From JAVVEZ01 sp032250895 (GTDB taxonomy: Bacteria; Pseudomonadota; Gammaproteobacteria; Pseudomonadales; Pseudohongiellaceae), in contig JAVVEZ010000096.1 of the NCBI GenBank assembly GCA_032250895.1, forward strand, positions 1 through 12,021: DNA of 12,021 bases, in the 5' to 3' direction. The notes beneath the pieces are model-generated. The model searched no databases, was not told the origin of the DNA, and was given only the letters and a program-made list of their open reading frames with translations. The position numbers and the translations under genes were made by a program. This document shows, piece by piece, positions 1-8,582 of this stretch (position 1 is its first letter; every line of letters begins with the position of its first letter).

Positions 1-17
1 CGGGAAAAACCCTGTCA

Positions 18-42
18 AGCACTTTTTTCAAAAAATTGTGCT
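18..42. repeat. Dyad-symmetric element upstream of the TonB receptor gene
   Basis: The arms AGCAC (18-22) and GTGCT (38-42) flank a T6 run and an A6 run separated by one C, so almost the whole element is self-complementary apart from two extra T bases. It lies 73 bases before the start codon of the receptor. It could be an operator, or the tail of a terminator from a gene left of the window. The sequence alone does not decide. The rest of 1-114 shows no gene and no convincing -35/-10 pair. Confidence 0.35.
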
Positions 43-102
43 GAATAGTTACGTTCTGTTATCACTCCGACAACAAAAGCGACAACAACGATTATAAAAA
101 AC

Positions 103-108
103 GAGGAG
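103..108 (+). promoter_or_regulatory. Ribosome binding site of the first TonB receptor
   Basis: GAGGAG ends six bases before the ATG at 115. This is a strong Shine-Dalgarno match at good spacing and fixes that start codon. Confidence 0.75.
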
Positions 109-114
109 CAAGCA

Positions 115-2526
115 ATGATTAAACCCCCATTCACCTTGAAGGCAAGTTCATCCGCACTGGCAATCGCCATCGGTGCGATTATCTTTCAACCCCAGGTCGC
201 CAGTGCTCAACAACGACAGGCGACCCCGTTACAGGAAATCACTGTCACGGCCCGTAAACGAGAAGAATCCCTGCAGGATGTCCCCATTTCCGTGCAGGCG
301 GTATCGGGTGAATTTATCGATGAACAGGGCATCGTCGATTTCCAGGGCATGGCCGCCTATACGCCCAGTTTCAGTTATACCACCGCTCCCGGCGCATCAG
401 ACCTCTACATCATGCGTGGTCTGGGCACTTCCGGCAGCGGCGCCCACTTCGAGCCCAGTGTCGGCCAGGTCTTCAATGGCTATTTCTCCACACGCAGCCG
501 ACTGGGCAGAGCCGCGCTGATCGACGTTGCACAGGTGGAAGTGCTGAAGGGCCCGCAAGGCGCCATCATCGGCAAGAATACCTCTCTGGGGGCGATCAAC
601 ATTACTTCCAACAAGCCTACCGAGGTATTCGAAAGCAAATTTTCGGCGCAGTACAACTTCGATGCCAGCGAGGGTTATGAAGTGGAAGGCATGCTTTCCG
701 GACCACTCGTCGATGGTATTCGCGCCCGGGCGGTGGTGAATTACCGGGATGTCGATGGCTGGATCGAGAACATCCCCACCGGCGACGACATCCAAAAGCA
801 GGAAGATTTAACCTTCAGACTGATGCTTGATATCGATCTTACCGATTCCCTTACCGCCGAGCTGATGTATCAGCGCATGGACTACGAACGCCTTGGCAAG
901 GCCCGCGTGGTTGCCGGTTGTTTTGAATTCGGTGGCTTCAGCCGTGCCAAGGCTGAAGCCATAGGCTTCAATTGTGACCTCGATGACAGCAACTCCACGC
1001 TTGATATCCGCCGCGAAAATCCTGCAGGCGAACCCTTCAATACCCGTGAGCCCTGGAATCTGGATTCGGACATGTTTGGTATCACCCTGACCTGGGACCT
1101 CGAGAATGCCGTTGTCACCTCGCTGTCTGCTCACACGCAATATGAAATAACCGATTTCTTCAGTGGTGATCAGATGAGCGCCATTACGCCCATCGGCGGT
1201 GGATTTTCCTCCACGGCCGGAGAGCGCATAGGCATCAACAACGCAGAAGATTATCATCAGTTCTATCAGGAACTGCGCATCAGTTCCACCGGTGGCGGCA
1301 TGCTCGACTATACCGGTGGCGTGATGTATTTCAATGGCGAAATGAATTTTTTCCAGGCTTTCCATTCCATTCCCGGTGCCATTGGCAGCCCGGCAGGACC
1401 GGCTGTCTCCCGCAATGAATTCGCAGGCACGAATACGGAATCACTCGCGGCGTTCGGGCAGGTGGACTGGCATTTTACCGATCAGCTGACCCTGAGTCTG
1501 GGTGGCCGGGTCACCAACGAAGACCGCAAGGGGAGAAAGGCACAGGTTGCCGGAGAGGCCTACACCAGTGTTCTCGACTTCAGCCTGTGCAACCGTCCCG
1601 GCGTTCCATTGGCCGCCTGTACCATGGGTGACGATGGCCAGACCGTGGGGGGCTTCATCACCGGCGACATCGATAAAACCAATTTCTCCTACAATGTGTC
1701 ATTGCAGTATGCCCTGGACAACAGCAACATGTTCTATGTCAGCCACGCTACAGGCTTCAAATCCGGCGGCTTTGACTTGCGTGGCGCAGGCGACCCCAGC
1801 AAGTTCATTTTTGCCGAGGAAGAGTCCCTGAATGTCGAAGTCGGTGGCAAGCATACCTTGCTGGATGGAACCTTTCGTTTCAACTGGACCCTGTATTACA
1901 CCGATGTGGATGATTTGCAGTCCTCGGCCAACGATCCCTTCACCATACAACAGATCGTTGCGCCTGCCAATGTCACCAGCAAGGGCGTGGAGCTCGATTT
2001 TCTGTGGGCCGCCACCGACAACCTGAGTCTGAACTTCGTCGGAGCCTACACCGACGCAGAGTATGACAATTTCATTGGCTCCTGCTACCTTGGTCAGGCC
2101 TTTACGGGAACCGGCTGCTTCAACGTCGATGCCATGGGCAATGGCGTTCAGGATCTGAAGGGCCAGACCACACCGTACACGCCTGAATTCTCTTTCGTGG
2201 CCGGTGGCGAGTACAGAGTTCCCATGAACAACAATATGGATCTGAGCATATCCGGCAAATGGATTTATATGGACAAGCAATACATGTCCATAGAAAAAGA
2301 TCCATTTGGCCTGCAAGGCTCTACCAACCGCCTGGACAGCACCATCTCGCTCAAGGGAGAGACCGCCAGCGGCAGCCCCTGGACCGTGGCCCTGGTTGGC
2401 AGAAATCTGACTGACAAGAAGGTTTTTGTCTTTGGCAATTCAACCACCTTGTCCAGCCAGGCGATCTTTACCACCAATCTGGAAGAAACGCGATCCATTG
2501 CCCTGCGGCTCTCGATGGGTTGGTAA
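115..2526 (+). CDS. TonB-dependent outer-membrane receptor
   Basis: This 803-residue protein has the full architecture of a TonB-dependent receptor, which takes up a scarce ligand across the outer membrane using energy from TonB-ExbBD. Residues 1-31 are a signal peptide with a likely cut after ASA. A TonB box, EITVTA, sits at 41-46 and leads into ARKREESLQDVPISV, typical of the large family abundant in sphingomonads and aquatic gammaproteobacteria. The plug runs to about residue 168 and contains VEVLKGPQG (141-149) and AINITSNKP (160-168). The rest is a beta-barrel ending in aromatic Trp, as outer-membrane proteins do. Several cysteine pairs in the barrel region may form disulfides in surface loops. 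The ligand cannot be told: related proteins handle siderophores, haem, vitamins, sugars and aromatic compounds. It is transcribed alone within the window and converges on the TRAP transporter unit. Confidence 0.95.
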   Translation: MIKPPFTLKASSSALAIAIGAIIFQPQVASAQQRQATPLQEITVTARKREESLQDVPISVQAVSGEFIDEQGIVDFQGMAAYTPSFSYTTAPGASDLYIMRGLGTSGSGAHFEPSVGQVFNGYFSTRSRLGRAALIDVAQVEVLKGPQGAIIGKNTSLGAINITSNKPTEVFESKFSAQYNFDASEGYEVEGMLSGPLVDGIRARAVVNYRDVDGWIENIPTGDDIQKQEDLTFRLMLDIDLTDSLTAELMYQRMDYERLGKARVVAGCFEFGGFSRAKAEAIGFNCDLDDSNSTLDIRRENPAGEPFNTREPWNLDSDMFGITLTWDLENAVVTSLSAHTQYEITDFFSGDQMSAITPIGGGFSSTAGERIGINNAEDYHQFYQELRISSTGGGMLDYTGGVMYFNGEMNFFQAFHSIPGAIGSPAGPAVSRNEFAGTNTESLAAFGQVDWHFTDQLTLSLGGRVTNEDRKGRKAQVAGEAYTSVLDFSLCNRPGVPLAACTMGDDGQTVGGFITGDIDKTNFSYNVSLQYALDNSNMFYVSHATGFKSGGFDLRGAGDPSKFIFAEEESLNVEVGGKHTLLDGTFRFNWTLYYTDVDDLQSSANDPFTIQQIVAPANVTSKGVELDFLWAATDNLSLNFVGAYTDAEYDNFIGSCYLGQAFTGTGCFNVDAMGNGVQDLKGQTTPYTPEFSFVAGGEYRVPMNNNMDLSISGKWIYMDKQYMSIEKDPFGLQGSTNRLDSTISLKGETASGSPWTVALVGRNLTDKKVFVFGNSTTLSSQAIFTTNLEETRSIALRLSMGW

Positions 2527-2548
2527 ACTGTTGACAGGGAACAAAAAA

Positions 2549-2573
2549 AGCCCGGTTATTACCGGGCTTTTTC
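2549..2573. terminator. Bidirectional intrinsic terminator
   Basis: An 8-bp perfect stem, AGCCCGGT (2549-2556) and ACCGGGCT (2561-2568), closes a TATT loop. A T run follows on the + strand (2568-2572) and an A run (2543-2549) precedes it, giving a U tract for transcripts from either side. It lies in the 56-base gap between the converging receptor and dctM genes and should end both. Confidence 0.9.
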
Positions 2574-2582
2574 AACAAACTG

Positions 2583-3902
2583 TTAGGCAAGTATTTGCGG
2601 CAGCCAAAGTGTGAGAGCGGGGAAGGCAACCAGCAGAATCACCCTGACAATCCCCGAAAGCAAAAACGGCATGACACCCACAAAGACTTCACGCAGAGTC
2701 GTGCCCAGTGCTTCCGCCTTGATGATAAGAACATTGAGACCCACAGGAGGCGTAATCAGCCCGAGTTCTACAACCACCAGAACAATGATCCCAAACCATA
2801 TCTGGACATCAGAGACGGGCATACCAAAATCCAGACCCGACATGATCGGCCAAAAAATAGGCACGGTCAGAAAGATCATTGCCAGGCTGTCCAGCATGCA
2901 ACCCAGGACCAGATAAAACAAAATGATCAGGGCCAGGATGACGTAGGGGTCAAGACTGCTGCCAGTGACCAGGTCGGCAATGAACTCCGGGAAACCGGAG
3001 ATTGCCAGAAAAATATTCATGAAGTCCGCACCCAGAACGATGATGAAAATCATCGCTGTCGTGACGGCTGTGGCCTTGATGCTGTCTACGAAGCCTGCCA
3101 GACGCATTCCTCCCTGCCACCAGGCCAGAATGCCGGCACCAAACAAGCCCACGGCAGCGGCTTCCGTGGGATCAAACAAACCGACATAGATTCCACCTAT
3201 CACCACCATGAACAACAGCAGGGTCGGCCAGGTGTTAAGCAGCGCCTTGATACGCTGGTCACGTCCGGTTATCGGACCCACCGGACCGGCGTCAGGCACG
3301 ATTCGGACATAAAGCCAGATCGTCAACAGATAGCCGATCAAGGCAAGCAGACCCGGGATAAAGGCCGCCATGAACATTTTTACGATATTGGCCTCCACGG
3401 CCACGGCATAGACGATCAAGGCCACTGACGGCGGTATCAGAATGCCCAGCGTGCCTCCCGCCGCCAGCGCACCCGTCGCCAGCGCATTGGAATAGTTGTA
3501 GCGCTTGAGTTCCGGAAGTGAAACCCGTGCCATGGTCCCGGCCGTTGCCAGCGATGACCCGCATATTGCGCCAAAAGCACCACAGCCACAGACCGCAGCC
3601 ATGGCCACGCCCCCACGCCGATGGCCAAGAAAGGTATTTGCCGCATCAAAAAGCTTGGCGCTCAGGCCCGAACGTGAAGCGAACTGTCCCATCAGCAGGA
3701 ACATCGGGATGACTGAAAAACTGTACGAATTATAATTCCAGAAGGCAGCCGTTTTCATATAGGCCAGCACGGGGTCGACGCCCGACAGACTGACATAACC
3801 ACCAATACCGACCACCAGCATGGCAACGCCTACCGGCATTCTGACAACCAGCAACAACGCCAATATCACGAACGCGGCAAGCGGCAGGGCCACATTCATC
3901 AT
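2583..3902 (-). CDS. dctM: TRAP transporter large membrane subunit (DctM family)
   Basis: This 439-residue, very hydrophobic protein is the large membrane subunit of a tripartite ATP-independent periplasmic (TRAP) transporter. It forms the ion-driven translocation channel and usually has about 12 transmembrane segments. Family hallmarks are clear: GAICGSSLATAGTMA at 111-125, AAGGTLGILIPPS at 147-159, and ITPPVGLNVL at 383-392. Its length is normal for the family. The start overlaps the stop of dctQ as ATGA (3902-3899), which implies translational coupling. A second ATG follows directly, so the true start could be one codon later. The family is generally driven by a sodium gradient. The substrate is set by the binding protein, not by this subunit. 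Confidence 0.96.
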   Translation of the reverse strand: MMNVALPLAAFVILALLLVVRMPVGVAMLVVGIGGYVSLSGVDPVLAYMKTAAFWNYNSYSFSVIPMFLLMGQFASRSGLSAKLFDAANTFLGHRRGGVAMAAVCGCGAFGAICGSSLATAGTMARVSLPELKRYNYSNALATGALAAGGTLGILIPPSVALIVYAVAVEANIVKMFMAAFIPGLLALIGYLLTIWLYVRIVPDAGPVGPITGRDQRIKALLNTWPTLLLFMVVIGGIYVGLFDPTEAAAVGLFGAGILAWWQGGMRLAGFVDSIKATAVTTAMIFIIVLGADFMNIFLAISGFPEFIADLVTGSSLDPYVILALIILFYLVLGCMLDSLAMIFLTVPIFWPIMSGLDFGMPVSDVQIWFGIIVLVVVELGLITPPVGLNVLIIKAEALGTTLREVFVGVMPFLLSGIVRVILLVAFPALTLWLPQILA

Positions 3903-4375
3903 TGGCGCATACTCCGCAGATCAAGGTAGGCCGTATATATACAGCAGACCAGCAGCAGTAAAAATGATACAACCCCAAACGGAAAAATTATCCACAGCGG
4001 GATCCCGATAATCACGGAAATGTCCCCCTGCCGAAACATGTCCGCCAGACCAAACAACATCTGCCAGGCAAAGAGCAAGGCGATAAAGGCGAAGATATAA
4101 GAAGAAACAACATCGAAAAATGTCTGCGTGCCTTTGGAGGCATGCGCCATGAACATATCGACCGTGACATGACCACGCTGCAACTGGCAGTAAGGAAGGC
4201 TCAGAAACACGGCAATTGCAGTACCCATGCCCACAATCTCAAAATCTCCGGGTACCGGCAGTAAAAACAATGCCCTGCCCAGAATGCTGATGATGACCAG
4301 CAGGGCCATCAGGCACAGCAATATGCCGCCTGTTATGGCAAATGCACTGGCAAGCCTGTTCAGGACAGTGGCCAC
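3899..4375 (-). CDS. dctQ: TRAP transporter small membrane subunit (DctQ family)
   Basis: This 158-residue protein has four predicted transmembrane segments, at about 12-36, 44-62, 88-110 and 121-148, as expected for the small subunit that pairs with DctM. The segment LPYCQLQRGHVTVDMFM (60-76) after the second helix is the conserved DctQ motif with its RGHVxVD core. The start is a GTG whose first base is the last base of the dctP stop (TAGTG), and the stop overlaps the dctM start by four bases. All three subunits are therefore tightly coupled. Length and topology are ordinary. Confidence 0.94.
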   Translation of the reverse strand: MATVLNRLASAFAITGGILLCLMALLVIISILGRALFLLPVPGDFEIVGMGTAIAVFLSLPYCQLQRGHVTVDMFMAHASKGTQTFFDVVSSYIFAFIALLFAWQMLFGLADMFRQGDISVIIGIPLWIIFPFGVVSFLLLLVCCIYTAYLDLRSMRQ

Positions 4376-5460
4376 TAATATTGATTCTCGTATTTTTGCA
4401 ACAGCTCGCGTGCTTCCTGCAAGAGCTGTCTGCCGTCAATATTCTTTTTCGCAACGGTGGAAATCCATTTTTCAATGACTGGCTGCTCAATGCGCTCGCG
4501 CAATATGTCTACGTCCCCGGCAGGAATTTTGATCAACTCACCTGATTCAGCCGCCGCTTTTTCGCCTGGAACTTCAAAATCGACCCATTTTTGGGCAAAC
4601 CAGTCCAGCGTGTTTTCTCCGGAATTGTTATCGATAACGGCCCTGAGATCTTCAGGCAAGGCCCGGTACGAATCCCAGTTCATCGCAAAAATGAATATCT
4701 GGGTTTGCAGGCGATCAGAGTGCGCCATATCGAAGCTTATATGATAATCCACCAGTTCATGAATCTTCAGGCCATACGACGCCTCATACGGAATGAAGGT
4801 GGCATCAATAATGCCTTTTGAAAGCATTTCCGGTATTTTTGGCACCGGCGTCCCCAGCGGAATTCCCCCCATGGCGTCAACGATCCAGCTACTGACTCTG
4901 CTGGGGACCCTGATTTTTTTCCCGGCGAAATCACCAGCGTTTCTGATGGGGGTTTTCGAATGGATCACCTGGCCGGCATGAGCAAAAATCTGCAATATTT
5001 TTACGTCGGAAAACTCTTCAGGATGGCCTTGTACAAAATCATACATGGCATGATTCATTACCCGCGTACTGCGCACCATGAAAGGCAACTCAAATACTTC
5101 AATATTGGGAAATCGCCCCGGGGTATATCCCGGCAAAGTCCATCCTATGTCAGTAATACCGTCCCGGATCTGATCTATTACCCCTGCTGATTGACCACCC
5201 AACTGCATGGAGGGAAATATTCTGATCTGTATGCGTCCATTTGACTCCCTGCTGACTTTATCCGCCCACTCGCTCAACATCAGGCGATGCGCCGGCGAAG
5301 CTGCAGACTGCATATGGTGCAGCTTCAAATAGAATATTTTCTCGCTTTCCTGCGCCTCGAGCCCGGCAGACCAGAAAGCCACAAAACCACCAAAACCCAA
5401 CAGCTTGAAAAAAGCTTTCACCAGGGTTTTTGAAACGGATGACATTTGTGAAATATTCAT
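4375..5460 (-). CDS. dctP: TRAP transporter substrate-binding protein (DctP family)
   Basis: This is a periplasmic solute receptor of about 361 residues that delivers its ligand to DctQM. A basic N-terminus and hydrophobic stretch form a signal peptide with a likely cut near LEA (about residue 36). The mature part follows the DctP pattern: an early strand with LKLHH, then EWADKVSRESNGRIQIRIFP, then GKKIRVPS, whose Arg (residue 184) matches the conserved arginine that usually grips the substrate carboxylate. IPYEASYGLKIHELVDYH is in the place where the family has its second-lobe motif. Three in-frame starts are possible: GTG at 5481, ATG at 5460 and ATG at 5445. None has a good ribosome site, so the choice of 5460 is provisional. 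An organic-acid ligand is likely, but its identity is unknown. Confidence 0.93.
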   Translation of the reverse strand: MNISQMSSVSKTLVKAFFKLLGFGGFVAFWSAGLEAQESEKIFYLKLHHMQSAASPAHRLMLSEWADKVSRESNGRIQIRIFPSMQLGGQSAGVIDQIRDGITDIGWTLPGYTPGRFPNIEVFELPFMVRSTRVMNHAMYDFVQGHPEEFSDVKILQIFAHAGQVIHSKTPIRNAGDFAGKKIRVPSRVSSWIVDAMGGIPLGTPVPKIPEMLSKGIIDATFIPYEASYGLKIHELVDYHISFDMAHSDRLQTQIFIFAMNWDSYRALPEDLRAVIDNNSGENTLDWFAQKWVDFEVPGEKAAAESGELIKIPAGDVDILRERIEQPVIEKWISTVAKKNIDGRQLLQEARELLQKYENQY

Positions 5461-5513
5461 TTGTAAATTTTGCCGGACCACAATATTTGATTGGCCTCAT
5501 CCCAATGGGGGGG

Positions 5514-6074
5514 CTACAGATTGTCGTGGGGTATTCCCAACAAATCCATCAAGCCGCGATAGCCATGCTGAGCCATCCTTTTGCCCGCAAGGTCAAAATA
5601 CTTGGGATCACCTTTTATTCCCAGACCCTCTATAAACCGATTCATGAAATTGAACAGGCAACATACCTGAACAGCATCATGCAGGGCTTGCTCATTCCAG
5701 CCTGCGGCAAAAACGGCCTCCGCATCGATTGCCTCCATCCCCGTCGGGTCGGTCGTCAACTTCCGCACATAACGCAGCAGTGGTTTCATTTTTTCATCAA
5801 CCCCGGAACTTTCAATATCTTCCTTGAGTTTTTCCACCAACCCTTTTTCAACGCCCAGATGCTCTGCTGTGGCCGTATGAGCTCCGGTGCAGTAATAGCA
5901 ACCATTCAATGAAGAAACATATGCCGCTATCAGCTCCATTTCTGCCGGCGTCAGCGGTGATGAGCCGCGCATGAGGATTTCATGAAATTCCAGCAGGGGC
6001 CTTACCGTTGCCGGGAATTTCTTCAGGACATCAAGAACTACTGGGTTGTTACCCAAACTTGGAAGAATAGACAT
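5514..6074 (-). CDS. AhpD-like carboxymuconolactone decarboxylase-family protein
   Basis: This 186-residue, all-helical protein belongs to the AhpD/carboxymuconolactone decarboxylase superfamily, in the branch often annotated as peroxidase-related. The active-site block is plain: Glu47 in AEMELIAAYVSSLNG, then Cys59-Tyr-Tyr-Cys62 and His66. In mycobacterial AhpD the matching residues are Glu118, Cys130, Cys133 and His137, which serve alkylhydroperoxidase chemistry. His132 of AhpD is Tyr61 here. A thiol-based peroxide or disulfide reductase role is thus plausible, but the family also has members of other or unknown function. There is no signal peptide, so it should be cytoplasmic. An AGAG stretch precedes the ATG. 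It is the first gene of the unit, about 50 bases before dctP, so it is probably co-transcribed with the TRAP genes and may act on the imported compound. Confidence 0.88.
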   Translation of the reverse strand: MSILPSLGNNPVVLDVLKKFPATVRPLLEFHEILMRGSSPLTPAEMELIAAYVSSLNGCYYCTGAHTATAEHLGVEKGLVEKLKEDIESSGVDEKMKPLLRYVRKLTTDPTGMEAIDAEAVFAAGWNEQALHDAVQVCCLFNFMNRFIEGLGIKGDPKYFDLAGKRMAQHGYRGLMDLLGIPHDNL

Positions 6075-6413
6075 ACGTGCATCTCTTGTTGTTGCTACTG
6101 TTTATGATTAAAACCCAAAGAGGTAGACGCAAGAATACATTTTAATTTAAAAATATGGAAGCTTGGAACGCATGAATTGAGCACCATGCTCACAAATACA
6201 TACCCGCTGAACGATCTGCGACAAACGTCCAGGGTAGCCCAACATGGAGTTTGCGTTATATAAGCGCGCAGTGGTGTCCAAACTGATCGAACGCGAGCGC
6301 CAGATCAGGTTGCATCTACGTTCCGTCGGGAGGTCTCTGGCGCGGGAATGATCATCGACGGCACGTTCAAGGGTATTACCCAACTATTTTTTTATTTTCA
6401 AGCACCGGTATTC
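6075..6413. other. Intergenic region without a recognisable gene
   Basis: These 339 bases separate two leftward units. Apart from the candidate promoter at 6139-6168 there is a short perfect inverted repeat, GAGCA/TGCTC with a CCA loop (6179-6191), and a T-rich run near 6386-6398. An open stretch of 78 codons on the minus strand (6383-6147) begins with TTG, has no ribosome site and resembles no protein I know. A 35-codon open stretch on the plus strand from the ATG at 6244 is likewise unrecognised. I see no clear terminator for the receptor gene that ends at 6414. Confidence 0.5.
6139..6168 (-). promoter_or_regulatory. Candidate promoter of the AhpD-like/TRAP unit
   Basis: On the minus strand, TTCCAA (6168-6163) and TAAAAT (6144-6139) are separated by 18 bases. 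The -10 matches the sigma-70 consensus at five of six positions and the -35 at three. The surrounding stretch is AT-rich, unlike the flanking genes. Transcription would begin near 6132, leaving a leader of about 57 bases before the ATG at 6074. The call rests on pattern only. Confidence 0.3.
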
Positions 6414-8582
6414 TCAGAAGTCTCCTGTTACCGAAAGTTCCACGGAAGGTCCCCGCTTCCGGTTGCGGATTTCCCGGAATGACAGGGGTGTGAGATCACG
6501 GGGGCCGCTAAAGACGCGGCGATCCCGATGAAACGTACGGTTGAGTATGTTGCCGAACTGCAGACGGGTTCTGACGCCAAACCAGCGGGTGGTTTCCGCG
6601 TAAATATCCACGTCCAGAGTATCGGCGATGCCGTCGGTCTCGACGAATTCATCGAGGCCGAAAGCAGGAATTTCCGACTCGACAGCAACCATGCCACCCC
6701 AGGAAAAATAGAGGTCTGGCAGGTTCTGACGAAAATCCATCCTCACCGTGTATTCGCCTTCACCGGACAGAACTCGGGAACGTCTGGTTACCGGGTCTGT
6801 TACCGTGGAATCCTGCCAGCGACCGGTGAAATCGAGACGACCTCCCACGATACCGAGCCGGTCCAGCGGCAGCGTTATTTCCGTTTCTACGCCCCAGCGG
6901 CGGCCGTCACCGATATTTCCCGGAACCTCGAAGATGCCAGTCAAGGGCAGCATGTCCTGTACGTCATCGATCCAATGATGAAACAGTGTCAGGTTGACGG
7001 CGCCGATTTCCCCGAATCGCTGCTCGAACGTGAACTCGAAGAGCCAAGTGTTTTCCGGGCTCAGTTCTGGATTGCCCAAGTCGAACTGGTTATCACCGAA
7101 ATTGGTGGAACTAACGAAGTCGTTGAAGTTCAGTTGGGCCACTTCCCGTTCCAGTCGGGTCCTGAACTGCCGCCCTGAAGCAGGCGTATAGGTCAGTATG
7201 ACACGGGGCTTGATAAAAAAAAATGAACGTTCATTATCGACATCACCGCTTTGTGAAATCGTCGATCCTTCCACTGACAGGCCACTGTCGACCACGAACC
7301 GCCCGGGTCCCCAGGAATGGGTGAATTCCATATCCCAACGGACTTCCTCGACCCGAGTGTTGGCGCCAGGCAAGGGGAGCTCCCGGGGGCCGTCTCCCGC
7401 GTCTTCAAACAAGGAAAGGGCGTTTTCCAGACTGTTGAACGTACCTTCAAGGTTGGCTTCCAGGTAATGGCCTTCCAGGCCAGTCCAGTCCAGTTCAAAC
7501 CGACCGATGATTTCCATTGTTTCCGTTTGACGCCCGGCCCGTGACGAGGATAAAAAACGTTCATCGGCGGCGAGCCTTTGCAGGGAAGTACGGCCTGTTC
7601 CGTCCTCGTAGTTGAGTAAGGCAATCGCCTTGCCGGTGTAATCCTTCGCCAGGGAAAACTCGGCGTCGCCGCCCAAGTCAAGGAAGATAGTATCACTGGT
7701 GTCCGCCTCCAAAAAAATCCGCCGGGGAGCGTCCGGATTGCTTGGTTTCCGAGAGGATTCCTCGAAATCACCGGACTTTTCCCTGCCACCCCTGGCATTG
7801 ACATGAAAAAGCGCGCTTCCCAGACGGGTTTCCGTGTTCAGGTTGCCCTGGTAATCACGTCCCTGACTGTCGCTCACCTCGAACCGCTCTTCACTGACCA
7901 CCCCTGCCATCACTAAGCGCTCAACTCCCCGTGGCTGTTGAAAGCGGTCTTCCCCTCCGGCTAGCCCCAAGGTGTACCGGGTGGTTCCCCAGCGTCCTGT
8001 TTTCGACACGCTGCCGGCCGGATTCACAGTATCGGTGTTGCCCGTGGTGCGCACTTTCATCTCCCAGCGCAACGCATCCACATCCTCGCCAAGGATGACA
8101 TTGACGGCGACCGTCTGGCCACGCAGGTCAAGCCCGCCCGTCTCACCGCGGATGAGGTCGATGCGCGAAACGGCAGATGCCGGAATGCGGCTGAGAATTT
8201 CCCACGCGCTGTCATTCTTGGTGCTGGGGCGCTCCCCATTGATGAGAATGTTACCAGCGGTACCGCCAAAGCCCCGCAGTTGTCCGCCTTCATCCAAAGT
8301 GAAACCTGGCACTTGCTCTACCATATCCAGAGCGGTAACAGGGTTGTAGGGTGTGAAAAAGACAGCCTCGAAAGTGATGGATTTATTGTCGCCGGTGCTG
8401 GATGGAATGACGGACCTGGAAGCATTGTCATTGGGTACTGCGTCAAGTTGCGCCAGCACGGAAGCAGGAAAGGCAGAAATCAGAACGACGATAAAAGCCA
8501 GCGGGTAGTAATAGTAAAAGCCCAGCCGGGTGGATATCCGAACGGATATATTGCTTGTCCATCGGCTGCAAAGACTGATCAT
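6414..8582 (-). CDS. TonB-dependent receptor, second type (ILINGERP plug)
   Basis: This 722-residue protein is an outer-membrane receptor clearly distinct from the one at 115-2526. The signal peptide is long, with a hydrophobic core after YYYYP and a likely cut after SVLA (residue 44). A low-complexity linker follows, then a possible TonB box in ITFEAVFF (69-76). The plug spans about 78-164 and includes ALDMVEQVPGFTLDE, LRGFGGTAGNILINGERPS and ASAVSRIDLIRGETGG. The remainder is barrel, ending in VTGDF with a terminal Phe. Conserved stretches such as GNPELSPENTWLFE are typical of the last third of these barrels. The start ATG overlaps the preceding stop as ATGA (8582-8579) and has no ribosome site of its own, so translation is probably coupled to the haem-domain gene. 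The ligand is unknown; the neighbours make a haem, metal or redox-active compound worth considering. Confidence 0.9.
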   Translation of the reverse strand: MISLCSRWTSNISVRISTRLGFYYYYPLAFIVVLISAFPASVLAQLDAVPNDNASRSVIPSSTGDNKSITFEAVFFTPYNPVTALDMVEQVPGFTLDEGGQLRGFGGTAGNILINGERPSTKNDSAWEILSRIPASAVSRIDLIRGETGGLDLRGQTVAVNVILGEDVDALRWEMKVRTTGNTDTVNPAGSVSKTGRWGTTRYTLGLAGGEDRFQQPRGVERLVMAGVVSEERFEVSDSQGRDYQGNLNTETRLGSALFHVNARGGREKSGDFEESSRKPSNPDAPRRIFLEADTSDTIFLDLGGDAEFSLAKDYTGKAIALLNYEDGTGRTSLQRLAADERFLSSSRAGRQTETMEIIGRFELDWTGLEGHYLEANLEGTFNSLENALSLFEDAGDGPRELPLPGANTRVEEVRWDMEFTHSWGPGRFVVDSGLSVEGSTISQSGDVDNERSFFFIKPRVILTYTPASGRQFRTRLEREVAQLNFNDFVSSTNFGDNQFDLGNPELSPENTWLFEFTFEQRFGEIGAVNLTLFHHWIDDVQDMLPLTGIFEVPGNIGDGRRWGVETEITLPLDRLGIVGGRLDFTGRWQDSTVTDPVTRRSRVLSGEGEYTVRMDFRQNLPDLYFSWGGMVAVESEIPAFGLDEFVETDGIADTLDVDIYAETTRWFGVRTRLQFGNILNRTFHRDRRVFSGPRDLTPLSFREIRNRKRGPSVELSVTGDF

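Noticed and set aside
808..1365. A 185-codon open frame on the minus strand
   Set aside because: It lies wholly within the first TonB receptor gene, has no recognisable domain, and is explained by codon bias of the real gene.
2595..3428. A 277-codon open frame on the plus strand
   Set aside because: It is antisense to dctM, and its translation is polar and rich in His, Gln and Asp with no family likeness. dctM itself carries clear TRAP motifs in the other strand.
5430..5912. A 160-codon open frame on the plus strand
   Set aside because: It is antisense to the AhpD-like gene and the dctP start. The AhpD-like frame has an intact active-site motif, while this one shows none.
6147..6383. A 78-codon frame on the minus strand starting with TTG
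   Set aside because: It has a weak start, no ribosome site and no recognised family, so it is kept only as part of the intergenic description.
6528..7178. A 216-codon open frame on the plus strand
   Set aside because: It is antisense to the second TonB receptor. No motif or ribosome site supports it.
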